Below are positions 34,378 to 42,463 of a stretch of DNA of 64,000 nucleotides, piece after piece; the stretch's first letter is position 1, and each line of letters begins with the position of its first letter. A model generated the notes under the pieces. The model saw only the letters and a program-made list of their open reading frames with translations, was not told the origin of the DNA and searched no databases. The translations under genes and the position numbers were made by a program. Source of the DNA: Steroidobacteraceae bacterium (GTDB taxonomy: Bacteria; Pseudomonadota; Gammaproteobacteria; Steroidobacterales; Steroidobacteraceae); assembly GCA_025458865.1 (NCBI GenBank), contig JALORP010000011.1, forward strand, positions 1 to 64,000, written 5' to 3'.

Positions 34378-37300
34378 GGCATTTCCTCCGGACTGTCCTC
34401 GGCATTCCCGGGCGGACTCGCTTCCGCCGCTGCCTGCGGCGCCTCCTCGGGGGTCTCGAGCGCGATGCCGGTGCGGTTCGAGGCCTCCCGCGCCCACAGC
34501 GCGGCGCGCGGGTCGGGCTCGGCGGCGAGTGCGAGGTACTGCCTGTAGTGAGCCATCGCCTCCGGCGCCTCGCCGAGATAGAGGTCGAGCAGCACCGCAA
34601 GGTTGAGGTGGGCCGGCGCGTAAAGCGGGTCGAGGGCCAGCGCCGCGCCATAGGCCTCGCGTGCCTCGGCGAAGCGTCCGGCGCGCCGATGCGCGATGCC
34701 GGCAAGGGTCGGCGCAACCGCCGGCGCCAGCGACGGATCGTCGGCCGGCTCGATCTCGGCCTTGCCGTAGCGGGCGGGCTTGAGGGCGGCGAGCGCAGCG
34801 TAGCTCGCCTGCACGGAGGCATCGAAGAGCCCCTGGGCGGCGCGCGCGGCGTTCGCCTCGTGCAGCTCGATCGCCCTTTCCTCGAAGGGGTAGGCCTGCT
34901 CCTCGAGCAGCAGGTCGTACTGCTCGAGCGCCTCCTCGTCGAGGCCCCGGGGACGCTCGGAGGCCATCAGGTCGGTGGCGAGACGACGGTAGAGCTCGGC
35001 GGTCGCGAAGGTCGCCGCCGTGCTGACCTCGGCCACGCCGTAGGCGTTCGCCGCCTGGTAGGCGGTCAGCGCCTGGTCGAGCGCGTCGCGCTTGGCCTTG
35101 AGCGACGCCGGCAGCGGCGCCTTGAGTGCGATCGACTCGAAAGCCACGCGCCGGGGCTCGGCCAGCTCGAGCGTGGCTTTCGCGGCGAGCGTGCGGCTGG
35201 CGTCACTGCGCGCCGCGCCGCCAGCCGCGTCGGCCGCGACCAGCGCCTCGAGCCAGCGCACGCGGCCCCGGCTGTCGCCCGTCTCGCGCGCGAGGTCGGC
35301 GAGGCGCTGCAGCGCCGCCATCGATTCCTCGAAGCGGGCGGGATGGCCCTGAACGAAGCGTTCCCAGACCCGGCTGGCCGCCGCAAGGTCGCCCGCCTGC
35401 ACATAGAGCCCGTCGAGCTTCTGCCGCGCGGCGTAGGCATCCTCGAAAGGCTCCGGATGACGCTCGATGAACCGCTCCCAGGCCGCCGCCGCGGCCGCGA
35501 GGTCGCCGGCCTGCTCGTAGAGATCGGCCGACTCGATCAACGCGGCCCGGCGCACCGCCGCGTCCTCGCGCGGATCGTCGGCGACGCGCGTGAGCTCATC
35601 GGCCGCCTCACGCCCGCGGCCCGCCCCGAGGTAGGCGGTGGCGAGGCTGCGCGGCACGCTGGCCGCGAGCGGATGGTCCGGGAACTCGCGCCGGAACCCC
35701 TCCAGCACGGGGATCGCCCGTTCCCACTGCTCGCCCGCCAGCAGCAGCGCGGCCGCGTCGTAGGTGGCGTTCACGCGGATGCTCGAGTTCGGCGCGGCGG
35801 AGGCCACGCGGAGGAAGCCGGCCACGGCGCCCTCGGCATCGCCGGCCTGCTGCTGTGCCTCGGCCTGCCGGTAAATGGACGCCGCGAGCCGCTCCTCGAT
35901 CGGGGCACGGGCCGGATCCGCGGCGGGCAGGCGGCCGAGCACCTGGACGTAGGCAGCCTCCGCCGCGGCGAACTCGCCCAGCTCGAACCGGGCGTCGCCG
36001 ATCACGTTCCACGCCGTGCGCTCGGATTCGGGCACGAGCGGCGTGACGTGAACGAGCGAGCGGGCGGCGGCCTCGGCCGCCAGTGCGTGCTCGCGGAGGT
36101 TGAACAGCTGCTGCGCCGCGCGCAGCTCGACCGCCGGCGCCTCGGGGTGATCGTCGAAGGTGGCCGCAAAGCGCAGCTGGCTGTCGATGCCGGCGCGGCG
36201 CCACTCGGCGCGACCTTCCTGCGGCAGGGTCTGCTCGTGGCGGTCGTAGGAGACGAGTGCCGCATAGCCGGCCGCGGCGGAGCGCGGACCGGCCGGGTAG
36301 CCGTAGGCGGTGCGCTCGTACTCGAGCGCCGCCTCGCGGAAGTCGCCCCCCTCGAACAGCGCGTCCGCCAGCAGGTAGCGCGTCTCGGCTGCCGACGGGT
36401 CGTCCGGGAAGGATTCCAGATACTCGCGATACCAGCGCGCAGCCTCGGCGAACTCGGCCGGCTGCCTGTCTGCCTGGGCGCGCGCATGGTGGTAGCGCGC
36501 GAGGTCGGTGAGGTGCGACTTGAGCTGCGCGACCACCTCCGGCGCATCGGCCTGGTCGCGTCCTTCCCAGAACGGGCCGGCGACGCGGTAGGCCTGCACG
36601 AACTCACGCTTGCCCTCGAGTGCCAGGTCAGCAAAGCCGCCGGCCAGGTAGGCATCGATCGCACGCGCCTGCAGCGTCGGCGCGCGACGGTGGCGCGGCT
36701 CCTCGCGCGCGAAGCGCCGGTAGGTGTCGGCCGCGTCCGTGTAGCGCTCCTTCTGCACCAGCAGGTCGCCCAACGAGGCATACAGCATCCAGCCGTATGG
36801 CGCGCCGCCGTGGCGGGCGAGCGCCTGCGCGAGCGCCTCGCCCGACTCGATGTCGGTGAACTGGATGGACAGGGCGCGGAAGCTGTCCTCCACCAGCTCC
36901 CGGTCCGCGCGCGGCAGCGTCTCGGGCAGGCGTGCGCCGTCGGCGGCCGTCGGGTCGGCGAGCTTGCGATCGAGCAGCGTGAGGAAGGAAGCCGCGCTGC
37001 GCTCGGCATCCGACTGCCGGAACAGCGTCCAGCCGTGCTTGTAGAGCGCCTGCTCCAGGAACTCGGAGCGCTCGCCGGCCCCGATGACCGCCGCATAGGC
37101 CTGTTCCGCCTCCGGCCAGCGCTGCGCGCTGAAGAGGATCTCGCCGCGGCGGAACTGCGCCTCGGGCACGAAGCGGCTCGACGGGTGGCGTGCCACGAGC
37201 TCGTCGAGCCGCGCCAGCGCGCGATCGAGGTCGCCCTCCGCCTCGTAGGCGCGCGAGAGCTGGTAGAGCACGGCGTCGGCGCGCGCATAGTCCGGCTGCT

Positions 37301-37634
37301 CGGCGAGCAGGCGCGTGTACAGTTCGATGGCGCTGCGCGTCTCGGGCGCGCCTGCACCGGGGACCGGCGCCTCGGCGCGCTCGGCGTCGCCGGTTTCGAG
37401 CTCGAGGTCGGCAAGCCGGCGCAGCGCCTCGGTGCGAAGCGCCGGGTCACCGCCCGGAAGGTCAAGGAAGCCGCGGTACAGCTCCCGTGCCCGGGCCGGG
37501 TCGGGCGCGACCGTTTCGCCCTTGCGGAGCGGCGGCGCGGCCTTCGGCAGGTCCTTCAGCGTGCGCTCGGGGGCCTGCGCCACGGCCACGGCCGCGCCGA
37601 GGAGCAGCGAGAGTGCGACGGCCCCGCGCCTCAC
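34374..37634 (-). CDS. Large periplasmic TPR-repeat protein (1086 residues)
   Basis: Signal peptide (ALSLLLGAAVAVAQ) followed by about a thousand residues of helical repeats of TPR type, for example VLYQLSRAYEAEGDLDRALARLDELVARHP, PEAEQAYAAVIGAGERSEFLEQALYKHGW and, near the C-terminus, YAPAHLNLAVLLDLYLGEAPEAMAHYRQYLALA. The C-terminal tail is Glu/Pro-rich and disordered. It starts at GTG 37634, overlapping the second TPR gene by four bases, and its stop overlaps the small secreted gene. Such scaffolds organise envelope complexes; here it probably connects to the TonB/ExbBD machinery. The partner is not identifiable. Confidence 0.85.
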   Translation of the reverse strand: MRRGAVALSLLLGAAVAVAQAPERTLKDLPKAAPPLRKGETVAPDPARARELYRGFLDLPGGDPALRTEALRRLADLELETGDAERAEAPVPGAGAPETRSAIELYTRLLAEQPDYARADAVLYQLSRAYEAEGDLDRALARLDELVARHPSSRFVPEAQFRRGEILFSAQRWPEAEQAYAAVIGAGERSEFLEQALYKHGWTLFRQSDAERSAASFLTLLDRKLADPTAADGARLPETLPRADRELVEDSFRALSIQFTDIESGEALAQALARHGGAPYGWMLYASLGDLLVQKERYTDAADTYRRFAREEPRHRRAPTLQARAIDAYLAGGFADLALEGKREFVQAYRVAGPFWEGRDQADAPEVVAQLKSHLTDLARYHHARAQADRQPAEFAEAARWYREYLESFPDDPSAAETRYLLADALFEGGDFREAALEYERTAYGYPAGPRSAAAGYAALVSYDRHEQTLPQEGRAEWRRAGIDSQLRFAATFDDHPEAPAVELRAAQQLFNLREHALAAEAAARSLVHVTPLVPESERTAWNVIGDARFELGEFAAAEAAYVQVLGRLPAADPARAPIEERLAASIYRQAEAQQQAGDAEGAVAGFLRVASAAPNSSIRVNATYDAAALLLAGEQWERAIPVLEGFRREFPDHPLAASVPRSLATAYLGAGRGREAADELTRVADDPREDAAVRRAALIESADLYEQAGDLAAAAAAWERFIERHPEPFEDAYAARQKLDGLYVQAGDLAAASRVWERFVQGHPARFEESMAALQRLADLARETGDSRGRVRWLEALVAADAAGGAARSDASRTLAAKATLELAEPRRVAFESIALKAPLPASLKAKRDALDQALTAYQAANAYGVAEVSTAATFATAELYRRLATDLMASERPRGLDEEALEQYDLLLEEQAYPFEERAIELHEANAARAAQGLFDASVQASYAALAALKPARYGKAEIEPADDPSLAPAVAPTLAGIAHRRAGRFAEAREAYGAALALDPLYAPAHLNLAVLLDLYLGEAPEAMAHYRQYLALAAEPDPRAALWAREASNRTGIALETPEEAPQAAAEASPPGNAEDSPEEMP

Positions 37635-39523
37635 GGCGCACCCCCGGCCCCGCCGGCGCTGGCGCTGGCGCGGTCGTACAGCGTGGCGAGTGCGTAGCGC
37701 GCCTGCAGCGAGTACTCCGCCAGCCGCGCCTTCTGGCTCTCGAGCTCGTTCACCGCGAGGGATGCGAGGTATTCGGCCTGCCGCCCGCGCAGCGCCGCGA
37801 CGCGCTGCTCGAGCCCGGCCACGCGCGGAGCCAGCGCGGCAATCCGCGCCTCGAAGGCGTCGTTGCGCTCGGGCATGCCCTCGAGCGCCTGCGTGACGGC
37901 CCGCGTCCGCGTTCGCGCGTCGAACAGCCGGGCGTCGAGCTCGCGCAGCGAACGGCGCGCGTGCCAGGCGCGCAGGCCGAAGTCGCGCTCGAGATCCCAC
38001 TGCAGCACGCCGCGGGCGAGGCGCGCCTTCTCGCGCGCCTCGGCGAGGGCAGGATCGTCGCCGCGTGCCGCGAGCTCGCCCTCGACGCCGGCGAGCATCG
38101 AGAGCAGGCGCTGCTCGTCGGCGTCCGCCAGCGCCGCGGGGTCACGATCGCGCAGCGCCGCGTCCAGCCGCGACTTGAGCGCATCCCGCCGGGCGTCGAG
38201 CGCCTCGACGTCCACGCCGCCCAGGACCTCCCCGGCCGCAGGGACCTTGGCGTCGAAGGCGCGGCGGCGTGCATCCACCATGTGCGCGAACACGTCGAGG
38301 CTGTCGCGCCAGCCGGCGAGGTTGCGCCCCAGGAAATCGAGCGAGCGGTAGTTCTTGAGCGCCTCCTGGAACTCGTGTCCAGCCAGCAGGTGGTAGAGGT
38401 AGCGCGACTCGGGCGCATCCGGCAGCGTCGCGAGCTGCCAGAACCAGCCCTGCCCCTCCTCCTTGTCCGCGGTGAGCACCGCCTCAAGCATGCGCCCCGC
38501 GCGTATGGCGGCGATGGACTCGTCCAGGCGGGCGCGCTCCTCGTCGTAGGCCCGGATCGCCCGCTCGTACAGCTCCGCGGCCTGCCCCTGGGCATCGAGC
38601 CTCGCATAAGCGTAGGGGACGGCGAGATAGGACTCCTGCACGGCGGCATCCAGCAGCCCGCGGCCCTGCAGCTCGAGCCAGGGAGCGAGCGCCTCCGAGT
38701 AGCGCTCGAGCGCCGCGTCGGCCCATCCGGCGCCGAGCAGCGCCTTGCTCGACTGCGGGCCGGCCAGTCGCACCCGCTCGAGGACGGCTCGAGCCTCGAG
38801 CGGACGGTCCGCCTGCAGCATCGCGTAGGCGGCCGCAACGTTGGCCTTGTCCCGCAGCGACTTCAACTCCTCGCTGCTCGCGGCCATCTGGCCCACGGAC
38901 TGCAGCAGCGCGAGGCCCTGGTCCACGCGCCCGGCGCGAACCAGCGCCACGCCGAGGTTGAAACGGCCGTACGCGGTCCACGCCTCCGGACCACTCCAGC
39001 CGGACAGCTCGGCCACCGCCTCGTCGTAGCGGCCCCGGTACATCAGGCCCTGCGCCAGCAGCAGCCGGCGCTCGGCGTCGAGCTCGGCCGGCAGCGAAGC
39101 CCCCGCGCGGCGCAGGGCGCGATCCGCCTCGTCGAAGTAGCTGCGGGCGTAGAGCACCCGGCCGAGGTGGAACCACGCGCGGTCGCGCACGGCCGGCGGC
39201 GTCGTCTCCCGCGCAAGCAGCCGCTCGAAGACCTCGGCCGCGCGGGCGTGCTGCCCGAAGGACAGGTACATGCCACCGAGCAACAGCTCGGCGTCGTCGG
39301 CGTGAGGCGCCATGTGCCCCTGGGCGGCATAGGACTCGGCGCGCACGATCGCGTCGAAGTACTCGCCCTGGTAGAAGTGGAACAGGACGTCCCCGTAGTG
39401 AAGGTCGCCCAGCGCGACGGGCGGCAGGCCGCCGGGATCGGCAGCCTCCTGCGCCCGCGCAGCCGGCGCGGCGAAGCCGAGCGCCGCGGCGGCGAGCCAC
39501 ACCCCGAGCCGGCCGGCGCTCAC
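37631..39523 (-). CDS. Second periplasmic TPR/coiled-coil protein (630 residues)
   Basis: Starts at GTG 39523 with a signal peptide (VWLAAAALGFAAPAARAQ). The first half consists of TPR repeats (ELLLGGMYLSFGQHARAAEVFERLL, RAWFHLGRVLYARSYFDEADRALRRAG). The C-terminal third (about 430-620) is a long charged helix with coiled-coil heptads (RIAALAPRVAGLEQRVAALRGRQAEYL). It has a two-base gap to the anchored protein upstream and an overlap with the 1086-residue TPR gene downstream. The two TPR proteins are probably partners in one complex. Confidence 0.83.
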   Translation of the reverse strand: MSAGRLGVWLAAAALGFAAPAARAQEAADPGGLPPVALGDLHYGDVLFHFYQGEYFDAIVRAESYAAQGHMAPHADDAELLLGGMYLSFGQHARAAEVFERLLARETTPPAVRDRAWFHLGRVLYARSYFDEADRALRRAGASLPAELDAERRLLLAQGLMYRGRYDEAVAELSGWSGPEAWTAYGRFNLGVALVRAGRVDQGLALLQSVGQMAASSEELKSLRDKANVAAAYAMLQADRPLEARAVLERVRLAGPQSSKALLGAGWADAALERYSEALAPWLELQGRGLLDAAVQESYLAVPYAYARLDAQGQAAELYERAIRAYDEERARLDESIAAIRAGRMLEAVLTADKEEGQGWFWQLATLPDAPESRYLYHLLAGHEFQEALKNYRSLDFLGRNLAGWRDSLDVFAHMVDARRRAFDAKVPAAGEVLGGVDVEALDARRDALKSRLDAALRDRDPAALADADEQRLLSMLAGVEGELAARGDDPALAEAREKARLARGVLQWDLERDFGLRAWHARRSLRELDARLFDARTRTRAVTQALEGMPERNDAFEARIAALAPRVAGLEQRVAALRGRQAEYLASLAVNELESQKARLAEYSLQARYALATLYDRASASAGGAGGAP

Positions 39524-39525
39524 GG

Positions 39526-40140
39526 TCAATCCCACTCCCGGACCACGAACTCCGGCTGCAGCTTCTGTACGCGGTCGCTGATCCTGAGCTCGACGTACTT
39601 GGCGCCGACTCCCTTGTCGATCTCGAGCGTCGCTCCGCGCCGGTAGTCGCGTCCATGCGGGCCGACGCCCGTGAAGAACGCGGAGAGCTCGTGCTTGCCC
39701 GCCTTCAGGTTGCCGAGCCATACGCGGTGCACGCCGCCGCGCGCGAGCGCATCCACCTCGCGCCCGGTGTAGAGGTAGTTCGTCACTTCCTTGCCGTTCA
39801 GGACGATCTGAACGGAGTCGAGGCCGAAGAAGGTGCCGACATCCATGGAGACGAACACGGCCAACTGGGTATTCGCGGGGAACAGCAGTTCTTCCTCGAG
39901 CAGGAACAGGTCGCGGTTGAGATCCACGACCTGCTGCTTCAGCGCCCCCACCTCCCCGTCGAGCGAGCGGATGTCGGCAGGCGCATCGTCGGCGAGCGCC
40001 ACCAGCGCGCCGAGCGCGAGCACGGCCGCGGCGATCGCGGCGATCCAGGCGCCGGAGCGCCGGCGGCGGTAGGTCGCGCGGAGCCGCCGCTCAGGGCCGG
40101 CCAGGTAGGCGCTTGCGATTCCCGGGCTGTCGATCGGCAT
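39526..40140 (-). CDS. Single-pass membrane protein with periplasmic coiled coil
   Basis: 204 residues: a basic N-terminus, one membrane helix (AWIAAIAAAVLALGALVAL), a short coiled coil (IRSLDGEVGALKQQVVDLNRDLFLLEEELLF) and a beta-rich domain (TQLAVFVSMDVGTFFGLDSVQIVLNGKEV to AKYVELRISDRVQKLQ). I do not recognise the family. It begins the TPR/TonB operon, just downstream of the TlpA-like gene (12 bp). It could anchor the TPR proteins to the inner membrane. Confidence 0.75.
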   Translation of the reverse strand: MPIDSPGIASAYLAGPERRLRATYRRRRSGAWIAAIAAAVLALGALVALADDAPADIRSLDGEVGALKQQVVDLNRDLFLLEEELLFPANTQLAVFVSMDVGTFFGLDSVQIVLNGKEVTNYLYTGREVDALARGGVHRVWLGNLKAGKHELSAFFTGVGPHGRDYRRGATLEIDKGVGAKYVELRISDRVQKLQPEFVVREWD

Positions 40141-40152
40141 GTCCTGTTTTCC

Positions 40153-40686
40153 TCACTCGTCCAGCAGGCTGCGCAGGTCGGCGAGCATCGCCCGCTCCCC
40201 GCGCGCATCGAGTTCTCCATAGGCGAAGCGCACCACGCCGCCCCGGTCCACGAGCAGCAGCATCGGCAGCGCGCGCGGCCGGTAGACCTTGGCCACGGCC
40301 CTGCCCCTGTCGTGCAGCTGGGGGTAGCCCGCGCCCAGCGCGTCCGTGATGGAGCGCGCCTCGGCGGGATCCTCGTCGAGCACGATGCCGTAGGCCGCGA
40401 GCCCGGCCGCGGCATAGGTCGACCTCAGGCGCTCCAGCCGCTCGATCTCGTTGCGACAGGCGCCGCACCAGCTGCCCCAGAACAGCAGGGCGACCACCTC
40501 GCCACGGTGCTCCGACAGGCGGTGGTTGCGACCGTCGAGCGCCTTCAGCGCAAAGTCGGGCGCAGGGCCCGGCTCCGCGGCCAGGGCGGGAACCGATGGC
40601 CCGCCGGCCACGAGCAGCACCGCGGCGGCCAGCAACGCTGCCCACCGCCTGCCTGCACTGGCTCCACCATGCGACCGCGACGCCAC
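40153..40686 (-). CDS. TlpA/ResA-like membrane-anchored thioredoxin
   Basis: 177 residues from GTG 40686, which has GGAG six bases upstream; an ATG at 40761 would add 25 residues but lacks a ribosome site. An N-terminal signal anchor (WAALLAAAVLLVAGG) precedes a thioredoxin fold of the AhpC/TSA-TlpA type: PAPDFALKALDGRNHRL, ALLFWGSWCGACRNEI with the redox pair in WCGAC, and the cis-Pro in RALPMLLLVD. It probably reduces or exchanges disulfides in the periplasm. It is the first gene of the TPR/TonB operon. Confidence 0.85.
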   Translation of the reverse strand: MASRSHGGASAGRRWAALLAAAVLLVAGGPSVPALAAEPGPAPDFALKALDGRNHRLSEHRGEVVALLFWGSWCGACRNEIERLERLRSTYAAAGLAAYGIVLDEDPAEARSITDALGAGYPQLHDRGRAVAKVYRPRALPMLLLVDRGGVVRFAYGELDARGERAMLADLRSLLDE

Positions 40687-40797
40687 CCTGCGCTCCCTTG
40701 CCTCGCCCGTGCCCTGACTGTCGCCATACGACTGCCCGAGCTTACCGCAGCAACGTGACATAACGCTGCCACGGCCGCCACCTCGAAGGCCTTGACC

Positions 40798-40819
40798 CGC
40801 GTCGCAGTTCGGCGACGCG
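40798..40819 (-). terminator. Hairpin after DUF1501 gene
   Basis: CGCGTCGC and GCGACGCG pair perfectly around a six-base loop, beginning four bases after the stop codon of the minus-strand gene. There is no T-run, so it may protect the 3' end or act with Rho instead of terminating alone. Confidence 0.5.
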
Positions 40820-40823
40820 CCGG

Positions 40824-42425
40824 TCAGGTAATCCGGCCATTCACGATGGGATTGAAGGCAATGAGGCTGTCCTGGAGGGAGGCCGAGCCGAGTCCGTTGG
40901 TCCGGAAGAGCGTGGAGAAGCTCCCCTGCTCGCCGTGCAGGGCCAGGTAGTTCAGCACGACCGTCTCGACCAGCAGGTTCACGTTGTTCGCCGCCGGCGT
41001 GGAGGAGGTCTCCACCGAGCCATCGGGCCTGAACCAGCCGATCTGCTGGTGCTGTTCCGCAGGCCGGCCGTCGCCGGTGTAGAGCTGCGGCCGGCCGTTC
41101 GGGCTGTAAACCAGGAAGAACGACGCCGCCGTCTGCTGGTTGTCGCTGGTCCACATGAACTTGCCGCGGCCGTCCGCGGTGTTGTCCACCTGGCCGCTGG
41201 CCGACAACGAGCCGTCGCTGAAGACATAGAGCATCAGCGGCACGCCGCGGCGGGCGGCGTATTCGAGGCAGGCGCCCATGCAGCGACCCGCGCGGTAGTC
41301 GCGGATCTCGCCCGTGGCGCGGCCCTGGCCGTGGTAGTCGTACCCACCCATGGTGATGGTCCCGGCGCCGGCGTAACCGTTGACCACCAGCTTCATCACC
41401 GCCGCGGTCTTGCGGAACTCGGCATCGGCGTCGAACTCGGCGCGGCTGAAGATGCCGCCTGCGCCGACGATGTCCGGGTCCAGTTCGGGATTCAGCGCCG
41501 AGGGGTCGCCGTACCGGTCGGCGAGGTCCGCCGACTTGACGTAATTGCAGCGGACCATTTCCTTGATCACTTCGTCGCGGGTGATCCCGGTGTTGACCCG
41601 GCCGAGCTTGCGGTCCGACAGTCGCTGGATGGACTCCATCACCGCCACCGCGTCGTCCTGGTCCAGCAGGCCGACCAGCTTGCCGGTATCCACCAGGCCG
41701 GTGACGTCGCTGGTGCGGTCCACCTTCGTCGGGGTGACGGAGGGGTCGATCATCCCGGCCGGCGCCATGGAGTTGCCGCCCGACTCCGAGGCGCGCGAGC
41801 CGATCAGGGTCAGCAGCTCGCCGTCCGCGCCGGCCTTGTAGATGCCGTACATCGGGTTGTGCGGGTTGTTGCCGGTGTCGTTCTCCGAGCGCGCCGGGAT
41901 GACGGCGCCGTTCGTGCCGGCGATGGCCATCGGCGAGACCCGGTCGAGAATGCCCCGCAGGAAGGCGCTGTCCGAGTGGAAGCGCAGGCCCAGCTGGTCG
42001 TTGATCCAGGTGTTGGTCGGGCTGGTCGGGTTCGGCGCGCCCGGGACCATGTCGCCGGGCAGGCCCTGCCGGCCGTAGCCGGCGACGGAGAGCAGGTCGA
42101 GCTGGCCGCCGCGGCCGCCGGCGAGCACGTTCGAGCCAACCATGTTGGCGCCACCGGCAAGGTCGATGCAGATGAACGGGATGCGGCCCGCTCCCTGAAC
42201 CGCGATGCCGCAGCGCTGCTTGAGCAGCTCCAGGTCGGGCGAGAGGGCCGCCTCGGCCGCACGCGGGTTGGCGAACAGGCCGAACACGGTCGGTGCGACC
42301 ACCGTGGCGCTGCCGGCCATGAGCCCCTGCGCGATGAACTGGCGGCGCGTCACGGGCCGCGGATGGTCGGGCTGGCGGATCGGCTCGTCCGGGTGGAGGG
42401 GTCCGCGCCTGCGTTTCCTGAACAT
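40824..42425 (-). CDS. DUF1501-like Tat-exported protein
   Basis: 533 residues with a Tat signal (VTRRQFIAQGLMAGSATVV, near residues 25-45), so it is probably exported folded. The body has FICIDLAGGANMVGSN, TWINDQLGLRFHSDSAFLRGIL, MAIAGTNGAVIPA and GGYDYHGQGRATGEIRDYRAG, consistent with the DUF1501 sulfatase-like alkaline-phosphatase fold. Metal-binding function is not proven. The start at 42425 opens 38 bp after the LamG-cytochrome gene. DUF1501 proteins often pair with a c-type-heme partner, which is what is seen here. Confidence 0.8.
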   Translation of the reverse strand: MFRKRRRGPLHPDEPIRQPDHPRPVTRRQFIAQGLMAGSATVVAPTVFGLFANPRAAEAALSPDLELLKQRCGIAVQGAGRIPFICIDLAGGANMVGSNVLAGGRGGQLDLLSVAGYGRQGLPGDMVPGAPNPTSPTNTWINDQLGLRFHSDSAFLRGILDRVSPMAIAGTNGAVIPARSENDTGNNPHNPMYGIYKAGADGELLTLIGSRASESGGNSMAPAGMIDPSVTPTKVDRTSDVTGLVDTGKLVGLLDQDDAVAVMESIQRLSDRKLGRVNTGITRDEVIKEMVRCNYVKSADLADRYGDPSALNPELDPDIVGAGGIFSRAEFDADAEFRKTAAVMKLVVNGYAGAGTITMGGYDYHGQGRATGEIRDYRAGRCMGACLEYAARRGVPLMLYVFSDGSLSASGQVDNTADGRGKFMWTSDNQQTAASFFLVYSPNGRPQLYTGDGRPAEQHQQIGWFRPDGSVETSSTPAANNVNLLVETVVLNYLALHGEQGSFSTLFRTNGLGSASLQDSLIAFNPIVNGRIT

Positions 42426-42463
42426 GTCCCTGTGCCTCTTTTCAGTTTCCAAGTCGATCCGGG

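Noticed and set aside
40792..40805. TTGACCCG before the hairpin as a further FNR/Dnr box
   Set aside because: The second half-site (GTCGC) does not match and the site lies behind a gene end.
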